Part shown: piece after piece, positions 1-11,844 of the stretch | How the letters are laid out: each line of letters opens with the position of its first letter | Position numbering within the stretch: the stretch's first letter is position 1 | Source of the DNA: Mortierella alpina | Lineage: Eukaryota > Mortierellomycota > Mortierellomycetes > Mortierellales > Mortierellaceae | DNA length: 64,000 nt | Assembly (NCBI GenBank): GCA_029449245.1 | Contig: JANATF010000009.1 | Span: 744,001 to 808,000 of the forward strand | Reading direction: 5' to 3' | Made by a program: the position numbers and the translations under genes | Notes under the pieces: model-generated | Database searches by the model: none | The model's input: the letters and a program-made list of their open reading frames with translations, nothing else | Told to the model about the DNA's origin: nothing

Positions 1-1859
1 TGGTACTATCTGTTCCCTTCCGTCATTCTCTTCTTTGTTGACCGCTTCGCGCCCAAGATCATCCAGCGACGCACCTTCCACCCTGAGGCTTCCTGTACCT
101 TGAATATCGACGCTGATATTATCAAGATGACATTCACATCTCCGGAACCCATGAAGCCGTATTATCCAGGCGATTACATTCTGGTCCAAGTTCCCGAGCT
201 CGGATATTTGTACCATCCCTTCACGATTGCAAGCTATTGGCCCGAGGACCCGCACTCGATTGTGTTGTTCATTCGCACGTATGGAGACAGTAAGAGGAGC
301 TGGACCGGAGCCATGGCTCGACTCTGTGGAACCGAGGACAAGAGAATCAGACTCAAGGCGAATGTGGATGGTGTCTTCGGTGATCGCCGACATGACTACC
401 TCAAATCTGAAGTGCTCATCTTCTTTGTTGGTAAGGGGTTATTGCATTCCAATTTTCTCAATATTGTTTTTCAGCTGGTTTTTGCTATGGGCATTCAAAG
501 TTCTCTGTGTTGACGTTTATTTTACTCCGCCGCTTCCTTTTCTATCTCATAGCTGGTGCCGCCATCACGACGTTCATGGCTCTGATCAAGGCTATCGCTG
601 CCCAGATCGATTCTTCCAGTGAGCCCTTGAGGATTGAACTCCACCTGATTTGCACTTTCCGTACTCGCAGCGAGCTCCATGCGTATGGCTCGTTCCTGCA
701 TCAGATCACTCGCGACCCCCGTTTCACCAGCTGGCTCCATGTTGAGATCTATGTCTCCCGTCCAGACAAGCCTCAGACGTTGATGGGTGCACACGCCCAC
801 GTCATCAAGAACGATATCATGGTTCCAGCCAAGCACAAGAGGAACGAAAAGAAGCGGTTCCAGTCTCTCAGACGCACGGGTACCAAACTCAAGCGCGCCT
901 TGTCAGGTCGTACCATTGTCGAGAAACCTGAGGAACGCGACGAAAAGGCAGTGGCGGTCGTTTCTTATGCTGCGGCGGTGCCAGTGAGCTTTGCCACCGC
1001 AGGCGACCATATCCGCCCCGATTCGATTGATACAGTGATTGGCAGCCATGGCAAGAAGGATTCGTCGTCGTCGTCTCGAGGATCATCCAGCGGTAACGAC
1101 AGCCATGGTGCGACACCCCGAGCTACATCTTCATCTTCTACTTCTCAGGACGACGATATCGAAGTTCGCAATCTCGCGGATCTGGACCTCAGCCCATCCA
1201 TGCCCACGCGTGGCATGACTTACAACACCAAGCGCCTGCCTACATTCACGGACGCCAATTCGGCTACGATTGCCCTTCGGTTTGCCAAGGTTGATCTCAC
1301 TGCTACAGCTGTCCTGATCGTGATCCCCTTGGCATTTTACTTTGCGATGCGTGCTATTCACTATGAGGGTTCGACCCACTATTGTGACGTGAGAAGCGAA
1401 ATGGACCAGACGCAGCAAAAGATCTGCTATGGTAGTTACTCGGTCGCTCCTGGCTTTGGTCACCTTGTCCTTTTGTCCATGATTGGATACGCTTGGATGT
1501 GGTTAGCCCGTAGGACGTTGCTCCGTACTTACAACGCCAGCAACCCCAAGGATGTCGAGTCCGCCACCAGCGCCAAGAACCGTAACCTGCCCTATCCAGA
1601 GTTTGAGATTGAGGACGAGAAGTTGAGTGTTGAGGACGGAAACTGGGACGAGGGCGATGTGGTCTTCTCGCAGGGTCGTGTGAACGTCAAGTTGGAGATT
1701 GAGCGGTTCATGAGCAGTGGAGTGGGTATGAAGGGCTCGGACCGTGGACTGGTCACAGTCTTTGGAGGTGGTCCTGAGGCCTTTGTCGAGCACGTGGAGA
1801 AGCAGATCAAGGCTGCCAAGTGGGCTGTGGATTTTCATCGCGAGACCTGGGCTCCTTAG
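1..1859 (+). CDS. Ferric reductase/NOX-like flavoprotein, 5' truncated
   Basis: Two exons are visible, 1..430 and 553..1859, joined by a GT-AG intron; the start lies off the left edge. The visible part carries the FAD-binding signature HPFTIAS and, across the splice, a hydrophobic strand FFVAGAAITTFMALI at the place of the NADPH-binding loop. A C-terminal GGGPEAFVEHVEK resembles the last NAD(P)-binding strand of ferric reductases. Between them sit a basic, Ser-rich linker and two likely membrane segments (around VLIVIPLAFYFAMRAI and FGHLVLLSMIGYAWMWLA), an unusual insertion inside the dehydrogenase half. The N-terminal heme-binding membrane domain is expected upstream. The family moves electrons from NADPH through FAD and heme across a membrane. 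The nucleotide loop departs from the usual GxGxxP, so activity is uncertain. Convergent with TAP42. Confidence 0.75.
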
Positions 1860-2039
1860 ACGTACCCCCCCAAAAATGAGATGACTTGCGCTCCTGTTCA
1901 TTCCCGTTGTACATATATTCCATTAAAGCCGATTGCATTCATGAGAAACCCAGGCCAGTGTTGCACGCAACTGCTTTTTTTTTGAAAATCCTGCACTGAA
2001 ATGTATTGAATTCGTGTGCGCGATTGCCAGAAAAAGCTT

Positions 2040-3656
2040 TCATCCTATGCGACCGCCTTTGTTGCCCCAGCCTTTTGGATTGTCGTCCTTAAAGTCATCC
2101 CAGTTGCGTGCTTTGAGGGTTTCCGCGTTGACAGCCTCTTCGTCGTTATCGTCCGCCTCCTTCTTCTTGGGCTCTTCCGTGCCGCCTGACAGAAAGTTGC
2201 CTCTTTCGATCTCCTGGTCAATGTATTCCTCGATGGACATGGTGGGTAGACTGTGTCCCGGCCGGAAGACGCCCTTCATCATCTCTGTTTTCTTGTTCGT
2301 GATTACAAAGGGGCGGAGTGGCCGGCCATTGGGGTCCATGAGAGGTCCTGTCGCATTCCAAATCCGGCTGTCATCCACCCGCCCATCTCTTGAATCATCG
2401 TTCGACCGATTGGACGACCTGCCGTCACTGGATCCTTCGGTTGCTTTCCGCTCCTGCATCTGCTGGAGCATTGGTATCTCTTGCTGAATACCAATGAGCT
2501 GTTCCATGGTCTGGAAGATGGCGTATTGAAGGTGTAGGAGCACAAAGTCGCGATATTGATCCTCCAGTTCTGAGCTGAGCTCTCCTTCATATCCACTGCT
2601 TTTCGTCCCCAGAATTTGATTGAATTGCTAATGTTTCGATGAAAAGAAGCAAGAGACGCATTGAGGTTAATAAGATGTCCAGTTGTCTTCTTGATATAAC
2701 AAGAAAAAGGTGAGGAGGGTGGCACCAAGGCTCATCAACGGGTGAAGTCCAGATTGGTGAATACGACTGCGTTTACCTCGATTTGATTCCGCATCTCCTT
2801 CTCCCGCTTGAATCGTGCAATCTTTTCGCCTCGCCTCGTTGCAGCATCTCGAGGTGCGTCAGCTGTGAGTTGTTCCAGGTATTTCTTGTCGGATGGTGTT
2901 AAGATGTCGTGTGTCTCGCATTGAAGAAGAAAATGATCAAAGTGCTCCTACAAACGCAGTGCACAAAATCCAAAAACAAAAAGACGAGAGGCGTTCATAA
3001 GCGGCGCAAAAGAGCGCATAGAGGACGGCGTGGCGAAATCGATGCAGTGTCGCGGTCTGATTTACCTTGGATAAACTCAAGTCCTTTAGTCGATCCTGGC
3101 TGATTTTGTTCAAGTAAAGTTCTCCCAGATAGTACTCTGTCAACAAGAATCTAGTAGCGTTGCACATAGAGCACGTCAGCGCAAGTTTCAGTATCTGACA
3201 ACAGGAAGAGGTACAGCGGAGGAATCTGTACAGCGTAGTGCAGGCGTACCGTAGATCCTTGGTGCTGATATCCTCCATAAACTCGTTTTCACTGAAGAGG
3301 CTGAGCTGGCGCACCATGGTCCCAGCGCGGTCAAAGCCCTGGATGGACTGGGTGACTTTGGTCTATAAAAAGGGGATGCCATTTCCAGCGGTTCGGAAGG
3401 AATGGAAAGGATGAGAGCCATAATGGTCCGTCAGTTCCTTGATTCGGGTCCAGCTGTTCCAAATGCGGGTTATCCGCAGTGCGACACGCTCTTTGCGGCG
3501 TGGCATCCCTTGCGGAGACGAGAGGCAAGGAGAGCGCGAGAGTGCACGCACCTGGAATTCATCTGCGTTGGAGGGTAGGGAGGATTTCTGCAGGTCGAGA
3601 TAGAGGGCCTCTGCACGCTGGAAGACCTGTGCGAGCGAGTCGTCCTGTGCTGCCAT
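2040..3656 (-). CDS. TAP42: TAP42/IGBP1-family regulator of PP2A-type phosphatases
   Basis: Five exons (3656..3552, 3362..3250, 3150..3066, 2947..2777, 2627..2040) splice in phase to 353 residues, the usual size for Tap42 and human IGBP1 (alpha4). The N-terminus has the helical opening AQVFQRAEALYLDLQ, then SLFSENEFMEDISTKDLRF and YYLGELYLNK, hallmark TAP42 segments. The C-terminus ends in NWDDFKDDNPKGWGNKGG, the family's conserved tail. Known role: Tap42 binds the catalytic subunits of PP2A, PP4 and PP6 and acts downstream of TOR. The acidic and basic C-terminal half is typically disordered. The exon 2/3 junction was chosen because two nearer AG acceptors would give a stop or lose the RFLLTEYYLGEL motif. 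Head-to-head with COX10 across 338 bases. Confidence 0.9.
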
Positions 3657-3994
3657 GGTGGAGTGTGTAGCGGTGGGAGGAGGGGATGCGACCCGACCGA
3701 GGATGGCGAGGCTACTCCTCGTAGTCGTGCGCAGATGGTGGCTTGTGACAAATGTTTGATATCGTATCTGGCTCCGGAGACCAGTCCGCGAGAGCGAGAG
3801 CGGTGTTCTTGACCAAAGCACCCTTTCTCCCCTGCGTCTCTTGCTCGTGGCCTCCAGTCCTGTGCTCTCCCTCTTCCCGTCCGCTTCACGTCTGGGTCTC
3901 TCTCGCTGCCCACTACACTCCCCCTAATACCCTGCCGTAGACTCCCCGACTTCGTTGACCCTCCTCCTCAAAAAAAAATAGAGACACACACAGG
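3657..3994. promoter_or_regulatory. Divergent promoter between TAP42 and COX10
   Basis: This 338-base stretch separates two start codons facing away from each other, so it must hold both promoters. It is GC rich and has no clear TATA box. I see no conserved element that I can name. Confidence 0.4.
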
Positions 3995-5416
3995 ATGCAG
4001 CCGGCAAATCGAGTAATCTCCGGAACGAGACTGATCAGATCCGAGCACAGGAGATTCCACTCGCGACTCTCAAGTGCCTGCAACCATAGCCAGAACCGTC
4101 TCTCCTCCAAGAATCCGCTTGCATTCCTCCATGCCTCCTCCTGCCAGACCGGCCAGAGAGGCTCGCGGATCACCTTTACCCGTGCCTCATCCTCCGCGCC
4201 TAACAAAGCTGCAGCAGCATTTCCTGTAGGCGCTCACAACATCCTGCTGAGGGACGATCAGGAGCAGGACAATGCAGGATTCTTCACAAGCAGATACGTC
4301 GCACCAGCAACAGCAGTGTCCGAGACCGCAGCACTATCAGCGTCAGCACCACCAGTGGGGTTTGAGGGCTACACTATCCGCTGGAAGGAGATCAAGAAAC
4401 CAACACTGACCGGGCTGGTGCCTGTATACATGGATCTGGCCAAAGCCCGCCTTGGAGCACTCGTCACTCTCACCACCATGAGCGGATATGCCCTGACAAC
4501 TGCCTCTACCAGCTTGCCGACGCTCTTTTCACTAACAGTCGGAACCGCGCTCTGCATCACGTCCGCGAATGCCTACAACCAGTTTGTGGAACCACCATAT
4601 GATGCGCAGATGTCGAGGACACGGAACAGAATCCTAGTCCGCAAGGCTGTGTCGCCCTTGCATGCATGGTCATTTGCTACTCTCTCTGGTCTCGGTGGTG
4701 TCGGACTCTTAGCCGCTGCTGTGAACCCATTGACTGCCGCCCTCGGTGCCGCCAACCTGATTCTCTACGCAGGCGTGTACACGCCCATGAAGCGCATGTC
4801 AATCGCTAATACTTGGGTCGGCTCCATTGTAGGAGCTATCCCACCCATGATGGGTTGGGCTGCGTGCACAAACTCCCTGGACCCGGAGGCATGGCTTTTG
4901 GGTGGATTGTTGTTTGCCTGGCAGTTCCCACATTTCAACTCGCTTGCTTGGAACCTGCGCGCAGATTACTCCAAGGCTGGCTATCGCATGATGGCCGTAA
5001 CAGATCCCAAGCTAAACGCGCGCGTGAGTTTGCGGTATACGCTGGCACTGATCCCATTGGTGACCCTGGCGCCCTATATGGACATGACAAGCTGGTGGTT
5101 TGCGATTGACGGTAACATCGTCAACGCGGTCATGCTGGCTGGCGCGGCCAACTTTTGGAGAAAGAGGGATGACAAGAGCGCAAGGCAGCTGTTTTTTGGA
5201 AGTCTGATCTACCTGCCTGTCGTTCTTGCACTGATGATGTTCCACAAGAAAGGGAAAACTGTGGACGCAGCAGAAGCACAAGTCGATAGCACAAGTGGCC
5301 ACTTGCTTGCGGCGCACCATGTAGAAGAGGACGATGACGAATACGAATATGTAGATGACGATGAGGATGATTTGGAGGAGCACGCGAGCAGCACGGTCAT
5401 TGCGCAAAAGAAGTAA
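3995..5416 (+). CDS. COX10: Protoheme IX farnesyltransferase COX10, mitochondrial
   Basis: A single exon encodes 473 residues. The first ~120 residues are rich in Arg, Ser and Ala with few acids, a mitochondrial targeting region. The UbiA prenyltransferase core follows, with the first Asp-rich motif in NQFVEPPYDAQMSRTRNR and the conserved block ANTWVGSIVGAIPPMMGW. Several hydrophobic helices fit an inner-membrane protein. COX10 transfers a farnesyl group to heme b to make heme O, the first step to heme A of cytochrome c oxidase. The C-terminal ~50 residues are an acidic low-complexity tail (runs of Asp, Glu and Tyr) beyond the catalytic core. The start is the first ATG and is followed directly by an Arg-rich presequence. 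Its convergent neighbour is another respiratory protein. Confidence 0.95.
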   Translation: MQPANRVISGTRLIRSEHRRFHSRLSSACNHSQNRLSSKNPLAFLHASSCQTGQRGSRITFTRASSSAPNKAAAAFPVGAHNILLRDDQEQDNAGFFTSRYVAPATAVSETAALSASAPPVGFEGYTIRWKEIKKPTLTGLVPVYMDLAKARLGALVTLTTMSGYALTTASTSLPTLFSLTVGTALCITSANAYNQFVEPPYDAQMSRTRNRILVRKAVSPLHAWSFATLSGLGGVGLLAAAVNPLTAALGAANLILYAGVYTPMKRMSIANTWVGSIVGAIPPMMGWAACTNSLDPEAWLLGGLLFAWQFPHFNSLAWNLRADYSKAGYRMMAVTDPKLNARVSLRYTLALIPLVTLAPYMDMTSWWFAIDGNIVNAVMLAGAANFWRKRDDKSARQLFFGSLIYLPVVLALMMFHKKGKTVDAAEAQVDSTSGHLLAAHHVEEDDDEYEYVDDDEDDLEEHASSTVIAQKK

Positions 5417-5540
5417 ACTACTACGAGTTATTTTGGATCGTCTTCATTGCTGCATGTATATACAATTGCGATAAAATATGAAATGGCGTTGGCGTTGGCG
5501 TTGAACTAGACTCTGGGGTGCTTGGATGGGTCGCTTTCTT

Positions 5541-6061
5541 TTATACGTTCTTCTCTTGCTGTTCTAAAGCAACCATTCGACTCTGCTCGATCGCCAGTCT
5601 TTCCTCCTTGCGCTTGTTGTCATAGAACATGCCGCCTCCGAGCAACGCTGCCAGTGTGAAGAACTGGAACCCGACACGGGCCCTAAACATGTGCTGGGCA
5701 AACTCGCGACGACCTGACCTGACACCGTAACTTGCTCCAATGAATGCAGCGATGGTTAATCCGACACCTGTTGGTGAAAAGAAAAATGAAAGTGAATGTA
5801 AAAGTGGAAAAGGTTAGAGACGCTGATCTTCTCGACTAATGAAAGGTTTCTGTCGTAGTGCCGGGTGATCCTGCCACAGCTCCCCGTGTCAACTTTCCCG
5901 ATGGACACTCAATTTGGAGCCGAAATGTCCCCCCCTCTCAGCGCCTTGGATTCGACCCGATGCGACTTGCCTGCAGAGACGACCTTGTTCTCGCGGAACA
6001 GTCTCTTGACCTTTTCCATGGCGGTCTCGGTGTCCTCATCGAAGTACTGATCGTCCGACAT
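5541..6061 (-). CDS. HIG1-domain protein (Rcf1-like, respiratory supercomplex factor type)
   Basis: Two exons (6061..5971 and 5767..5541) encode 105 residues, the size of HIG1-domain proteins. After a short acidic start (MSDDQYFDEDTETAM), the fused product reads VGLTIAAFIGASYGVRSGRR, then RARVGFQFFTLAALLGGGMF. These are two membrane helices around the basic loop typical of HIG1, followed by a charged helical tail. HIG1 proteins such as Rcf1 sit in the mitochondrial inner membrane and associate with complexes III and IV. The intron has a GC donor (AG|GCAAGT) rather than GT; this is the only choice that keeps frame and restores the domain. The region was read from codons outside any long open frame, so its exon 2 is easily missed. 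Confidence 0.8.
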
Positions 6062-6938
6062 TGTACACAATCGAAAGTGTGGGAAGAGAGAAAGTGTGCG
6101 TATGTAGTTGTGAGGTGTGAAATGGAGAGCACGACCAAAGTGCCTGCATCGCTTTTTCGGAAAAGCGCAAACAGGCAGGCGGCGCGAGAATGAAGTCACA
6201 GCCACCAGATTTCGCTGGATCGGGGTCAGGGAAGACCACTACAGGACCACCGCCAAACAAGCCCGCGTGGTTGAGTTGTTCTTGGCTCTAAAGCAATTGG
6301 TGCTGAGGGTCTCGATGGCTTTACGTGGAGACGAGAGGCTGGGTCACCCAGTGATGCCTGCGTCAAGAACAACAAGAGAACAAGAGAACGGGTGAACGAG
6401 CGAAGATAAAAATAAAAAAAAAGGTGGTTGAGGCAAGCAAAGGACAACAGAGGGCGAGACAGACGCGTTGAGCGGAACCGGACTTGCACAGCCTTCACTG
6501 CAAGGCGCGGGTAGTCCAGCGCAGGGCCCGAGATAGCTGCGGGCGGAGCAATGGTGTGCAATACGGTGTGCAACCTGTTAGAAGTCGGGATCCGCGAGAG
6601 ACCCTCCAGCGATCAAACTGCGGGTGGCTTGCAAGCTGGTTGGGTGCCTGCTTCCCTGCACATGGAAATGTGCCGCAGAAGGCAGTGCGCGACGAAGACA
6701 AAGAGACTTTTCCGCCTCACTGTTTCTTTCTCTTTTTCTTTTGTTTCTTTCTCTTGCGCATCTCCAGTCCAAACCATCCACACACACTCACAGCTGCAGC
6801 GCAACACACTCATCCAGATCCCCCACTCCCCGCGCTCCACTCGCCATCTCCTCACACTTTCTCCCCACTCCAAGATCCTCCACTCTCCTCACCCTGCACG
6901 CATCAGTCCAAGGCAAGCCTTCGTTGAACAATCTCTTC
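6062..6938. promoter_or_regulatory. Divergent promoter region, HIG1 gene / NFX1-type gene
   Basis: This stretch of 877 bases lies between two outward-facing start codons. The right third (about 6715-6900) is strongly C/T rich, as in other 5' leaders here. No gene with family signatures is seen; open frames across it are short and mutually overlapping. Confidence 0.35.
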
Positions 6939-9900
6939 ATGGGCGACTCGACACCTACGAGCACCTTCACTACCGCAACGCAGCAAGGTAAAGGCGATAG
7001 TACCTCGGGATCCAGCAATCCCAGCAACCCCAAGGGCGATACACCAACCAAACCCATCGGAAAGCTTAACCCGGACGCCAAAGACTATGTCCCTCGAGCC
7101 ATGAACGGATCGTCAAGTACCCCACTTGCATCTGCTGCCAGTATCGCCAACTCTCCCGCCACGGGAGGGGAAGGATCTTCTAACAAGAACCCAAGGAACC
7201 GAAGGAGACGTAACCCGGATGCAACCAAGACGACTGTCGGTACTCCGAACGATGCTACCAAGACTGTAGACAGCACAGGGAATACCGCCAACAGGAACCG
7301 CCGCAATCCTGGACGCTCTCAAAAGCAGGGTTCCGAAAGCGCCGCACGCATTGATGATGACGACGACATCGAGATCAACATGGATAGACCCGTAGAGCTA
7401 TCGGAAAACCAGAAGGCCGAATCGGCATCACCATCAGCATCAACCCCAGGCACCGGTACCAAGAAAGCACAGTCAAAGGACCGCCGCCGCGATGGTCGTG
7501 AAGGTCAGCGCAAGGGCAAGGAAGTCAGTGGTTCATCCTCTTCCAAACCGCAGAATCCTAGAAGTGAGAATGGGCGATCGAGAGGTGCCGCAGCCGATGG
7601 AGGACCCGAGACCTCATCCTCAGGGCGCGGATCTGGTAGCGGTTCCAGCAATACTACCAATAGACGTCAGCGGAACCGCAAGGGTGATCTGGCAGGTCGC
7701 ACCTTTCCCGCCTCCGCGGGTAGACAGGAACAGGCGGCAGAGTCCTCTGGATCTCAACGGCACGTACAGAGGAACGTGTCTAGAGCACAGCCCAAGAAAT
7801 TTGTGCATACAGTCGAGGAGGATCGTGACCTAATGGCGGCGCTTACTGCGGGATTGACCAATTCGACATACGAATGCATGGTCTGCTGGGATGTGATTCG
7901 CCCGGCGCACAAGACATGGAACTGTCAGGTCTGCTGGGCGGCCTTCCATCTGGATTGCCTGTCAACGTGGGCCAAGAAGTCTTCTGAAGGTAGTCGACGT
8001 GGTAGTTTCAATGCTACTGATATGCGCAAAGTTCCAAGAAGGTAAGCTGACTTTTTCTTCATATCCTGTACCCAATAGACCCCAACAATAACGGAGCAGG
8101 ATGGAGATGCCCAGGATGCCAGAATACCCAGGTGTCCATTCCAAAGGAATACAGTTGCTTTTGCGGCCAGGTTAACAACCCCGACTTCAACCGATACCTC
8201 ACTCCTCACTCCTGTGGAGAGCTGTGTGGTCGTTCAAGAGACTGTCCTCACCCTTGCAATATCCCTTGTCATCCTGGTCCATGCCCTCCGTGTGGCGGCC
8301 TTGGCCCTCTTCAGTCTTGCCATTGTGGTAACGAAACCTTCCAGCTGCGCTGCGTCGATACTGATTTCACATTCCAGACCGGAAAGTCATGCGATCAGGT
8401 GTGCGGTGAATTGCTAGGCTGTGGCAAGCACACTTGCACATCCGTCTGCCATGCTGGGCTGTGCCCGCCTTGCGAGGAGAAGCAGGAGCAAAATTGCTAT
8501 TGTGGAAAGCATGAGCGGATGGCGCGCTGCGGCGACGGCGAGATGAAGACCACTTTGATCGATGGTGATATTCTAACTGGATATTATGAGTGCGCAGAGA
8601 TCTGCAGCAGGTACACAAATTTGCCTTCAGGGGTCTCCATGTCTATGCAGTCCGATGCAGCTTACTCACATTATATCAATGACATCCATCAATAATAGGC
8701 CCTTGGCTTGTGGACACCACCAATGTACCAAGAAATGCCATCCTTTGGACGACGAACCAGGACAGTGCCCAGCCAGACCCGATGTCATCAATACTTGTCC
8801 ATGCGGCTCTAAGACGATCGAGACGCTGCTCATGGGCAAGATGCGTAGCGCCTGTACAGACCCTATCCCTGTCTGTGGTGGTGTTTGTAAAAAGCTGCTC
8901 AACTGCGGGCATCGCTGCATGCAAAAATGTCACCTTGGCGAATGTTCGCCGTGTAAGATGGTCGTCCAGGTCGATTGCCGCTGCGGTTCCACACAGGTTA
9001 AGAGAATTTGCTCGGACATGGGACTTTATGGAGACGAGCTTCCGACATGTGAACGACTCTGCAGAGGCCTTCGTGCATGTGGCAAACATCAGTGTACGAA
9101 CCGTTGCTGCCCAGCAAGGAATCAACCCAAGAGCAAGAAGGGCGATCTGGCGGCACTAGAGTCCCATGTTTGTACCCTGATTTGTGGCAAGAAGTTGCAG
9201 TGTGGAGTACACACGTGTGAGATGCTTTGCCACAAAGGACACTGTAACCCATGTTTGAGTAAGATCGCGTTGTGTCATGGCATTAGATGTGAGACTCTCG
9301 CGCAATAGAGCACTTGTCCCCCGTATACTGACTCGGCTCGTTTTTCATCGTTTAGATGCCTCCTTCGATGAGCTCTCTTGTGCATGCGGTCGCACAGTGG
9401 TTTACCCTCCAATTCCATGTGGAATGTCTGTTCCCAAATGCAGATACTCCTGCAATAGGCCTCGAGAGTGTGGACATGCCTCTCTTTCGAACCACCCCTG
9501 CCATCCAGACAGCGAGCCTTGCCCTCCCTGTATCATGCTAGTAGGCAAGCAGTGTATGTGTCGCAAGTCCAAAATGCCCAATGTCCCCTGTTACAAGACC
9601 AACCCCTCGTGCGGCAAAGTCTGCGGTAAACGCTTGGACTGCAATCTTCATACTTGCAACAAATCCTGCCACTCGGGGGAATGCTCCCTGCCGCCGTCAG
9701 ACGTTTGCTCCCAACCGTGCCCCAAACCCCGCAAGAGTTGCGGTCATCGGTGCGGCGTTGCTTGTCATGGAGGTCAGCCATGCCCTGAAGACCAACCTTG
9801 CCAAGTCATTGTGCCCTCGAGCTGCAAGTGTGGACATCTCACTATGGAGTCTGCCTGCAATGCTTCCTCGGAAAACCCATGGGACGGCAAAGCGAGAATG

Positions 9901-11391
9901 ATCAAGTGCAATGACTACTGTTTGATTGCAGAGCGCAACAAGAGAGTCGCGCTTGCGCTGGATATTGAGGACAAGGGCGAACCGTAAGTGCTCTCACCAC
10001 ACTTGGCACTCCACAGCAATTTGACCCGCTATGGTTTTCATTCTCACATTGCGTTATTCTTCTGCATGTCTTTATCTAGTGGGCCACGTATTCCAGAGTA
10101 CGACTCGTATGTTCTCGACTATGCAGCAGCCAACATGGAGTTTACTCTCAAGATCGAGAAGCAGTTGGCAGAATGGGTGGCCGACACTTCGAAATCGATC
10201 CTCTATTTCCCTCCTATGAAGGGTCATCGCCGCAAGTTTGTACACGAGCTCGCTGCACACTACAACATCACTTCGGAGAGCGTCGACGTGGAGCCGTATC
10301 GCAGCGTGACGATCCGTAGACAACTTGACACGTCCGTACCAGCACTGGTGGCCTCTCAAGCCTGTCGTCAAAAGCGCCCCACGAGCGCCTCTATGAGTGG
10401 CAGCACTGTCGGGCTTGAGCAACTGCGTAAACCCATGATCAAGGATCCAGTGAACGCGATTTATTTGCATGACCTTGCGTTTGGACTAACGAGGACCGAA
10501 CTGGCAGCACAGCTGGCGCCCATTTTTGGGAATATCAAGTACGGCATTCGCTGGCTGACAGACGACGATGCAATCTTGGTCCCCCACCCCGGCTCAATGC
10601 AGATGGACGAACTGGAAGCGGTATTGGTCCGCCTTCGATCAGGCATCAAGACTGTCGCAGCCAAGGGCAACCTGTGCGAACGCGTTGAGCTCTGCTGGGT
10701 CAATAAGGAAGGCGAGGTTGTGAGCCACACCAATGTTGGCGGTTCACAGACCCGACGGTTCTTTAACGCGAGCCAGGGTAGCCAACTGGCCAAAAAGGCA
10801 ACCGCTCCCAAGGTTACCAACACATTCGCACTGCTGGACGATGACGAACGCATCGCAGCTGCCAAGAAGGTCGAGGAGGAGAGGATCCTGAGAGCCAAGG
10901 AGGTTGCTGGAACTCTGAGCTTGGATGCCTGGGAAGAGGCTAGCGCCTCGTCGTCCGTCCCTGTGATCCATAGTGCTCCTTCACGATCGTCGTCGACTTC
11001 TGGATCTCTGATCTCTGGACCAGTGTCGATTGAAGGTGTTTCTTCTGAGACAACTGAGGACCTGACCAAGTTTGTTGTTGTGGAGGCAGGGGAGTTTACG
11101 GGCGAGGTTGTGGATGACTGGCAAGAGCTGTTGGAGGATGATGATGAAATTGAGGAAACTGGTAAGCAAGGCGGAGACAAGACTCAGAATGAGACCGAGG
11201 ACGGGACCATTGGGTTTGAAAAGCAGCATGCAGAGGGTCAAGAATTATCGAGCAAGGGGAGCAGTGACGATGAAGGCGTTATAGTCAATTCGAGCGACTT
11301 GGGCGAGGCGGAGCAAAATACCCGAACGGGAGATAAGAATGACCAGGTCGATGCCAGTGCCGCTTCATCGTTGGAGCCCTCCTCTACATAG
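6939..11391 (+). CDS. FAP1: NFX1-type zinc-finger protein with RING and R3H domains (FAP1-like)
   Basis: Five exons (6939..7989, 8079..8610, 8699..9258, 9356..9983, 10080..11391) give 1360 residues. The order is: a basic, Ser/Asn/Arg-rich N-terminus to ~310; an atypical RING/PHD finger (~312-370, starting YECMVCWDV); about nine NFX1-type Cys/His fingers (~380-920); an R3H domain (~945-1005) with SILYFPPMKGHRRKFVHELA; an RRM-like stretch around residue 1050; and a disordered acidic tail. This is the NFX1/Fap1/shuttle craft architecture. Yeast Fap1 binds the FK506-binding protein Fpr1; animal NFX1 proteins act in transcription or RNA control and ubiquitination. Every splice joins in phase inside a conserved finger. 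The first intron's donor was chosen as GAAG|GTAGTC because the next GT would destroy the RING. Confidence 0.9.
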
Positions 11392-11628
11392 ACATATTAC
11401 TCTCTTTCTCTCTCTGTCGTCAATGATATCTTCTTTGGTCTATTTATTGGTTTGCTATTGTACAGTGTTCTTGGTTGATGGTGTGGTGTGTTGAGGGCTG
11501 TGCACACGGTGTCAGTTCTGAGTGACGAAGCGGTGCGCGACAGCCCGCAAGTGGCTGCTATTGTAGACCTTGGATGCTCCAAAATATGCCGCACCTGAGC
11601 ATTGATAAGGCTGGTAATTCCCTTTCGG

Positions 11629-11844
11629 TTATTCTGGCGGCTGTAGTCCTCCTTGGCCCTCCAGGTTGATCTGCACACTCTTGGCGTAGTTGCTCCAGAC
11701 CTGAGCGATGATCATGGTGGACTGGTTCATGTCGTTCACACGCGCCAGTTTCTCGTTCAACTGCTCGATGGATTCGTTCAGTTTCTCGACGTTGAGTGCA
11801 ATTCTGTTGAGTAGGGCGACCTGCTGCTCCTGATGCGGGTTCAT
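11629..11844 (-). CDS. DAD4: DASH complex subunit DAD4
   Basis: A single exon encodes 71 residues starting MNPHQEQQ, matching the length and opening of Dad4 (about 72 residues). The core LLNRIALNVEKLNESIEQLN is the family signature, followed by a second helix with AQVWSNYAKSV. The whole protein is predicted helical and coiled-coil. DASH (Dam1 complex) forms rings on spindle microtubules and couples kinetochores to depolymerising ends in fungi. The frame is open a further 27 residues upstream, but the internal ATG matches the family start and the extension is low complexity. It lies head-to-head with another DASH subunit 223 bases away and is convergent with the zinc-finger gene. Confidence 0.9.
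   Translation of the reverse strand: MNPHQEQQVALLNRIALNVEKLNESIEQLNEKLARVNDMNQSTMIIAQVWSNYAKSVQINLEGQGGLQPPE

Noticed and set aside
8034-8078. Alternative donor AAGAAG|GTAAGC in the first intron of the zinc-finger gene
   Set aside because: It gives the wrong phase with either acceptor and loses the GWRCPGC part of the finger, whereas GAAG|GTAGTC restores it.
10461-11180. 239-codon antisense open frame across the zinc-finger gene's last exon
   Set aside because: Mirror of an acidic/Ser-rich coding exon whose codon bias removes stops on the other strand; no family signature.
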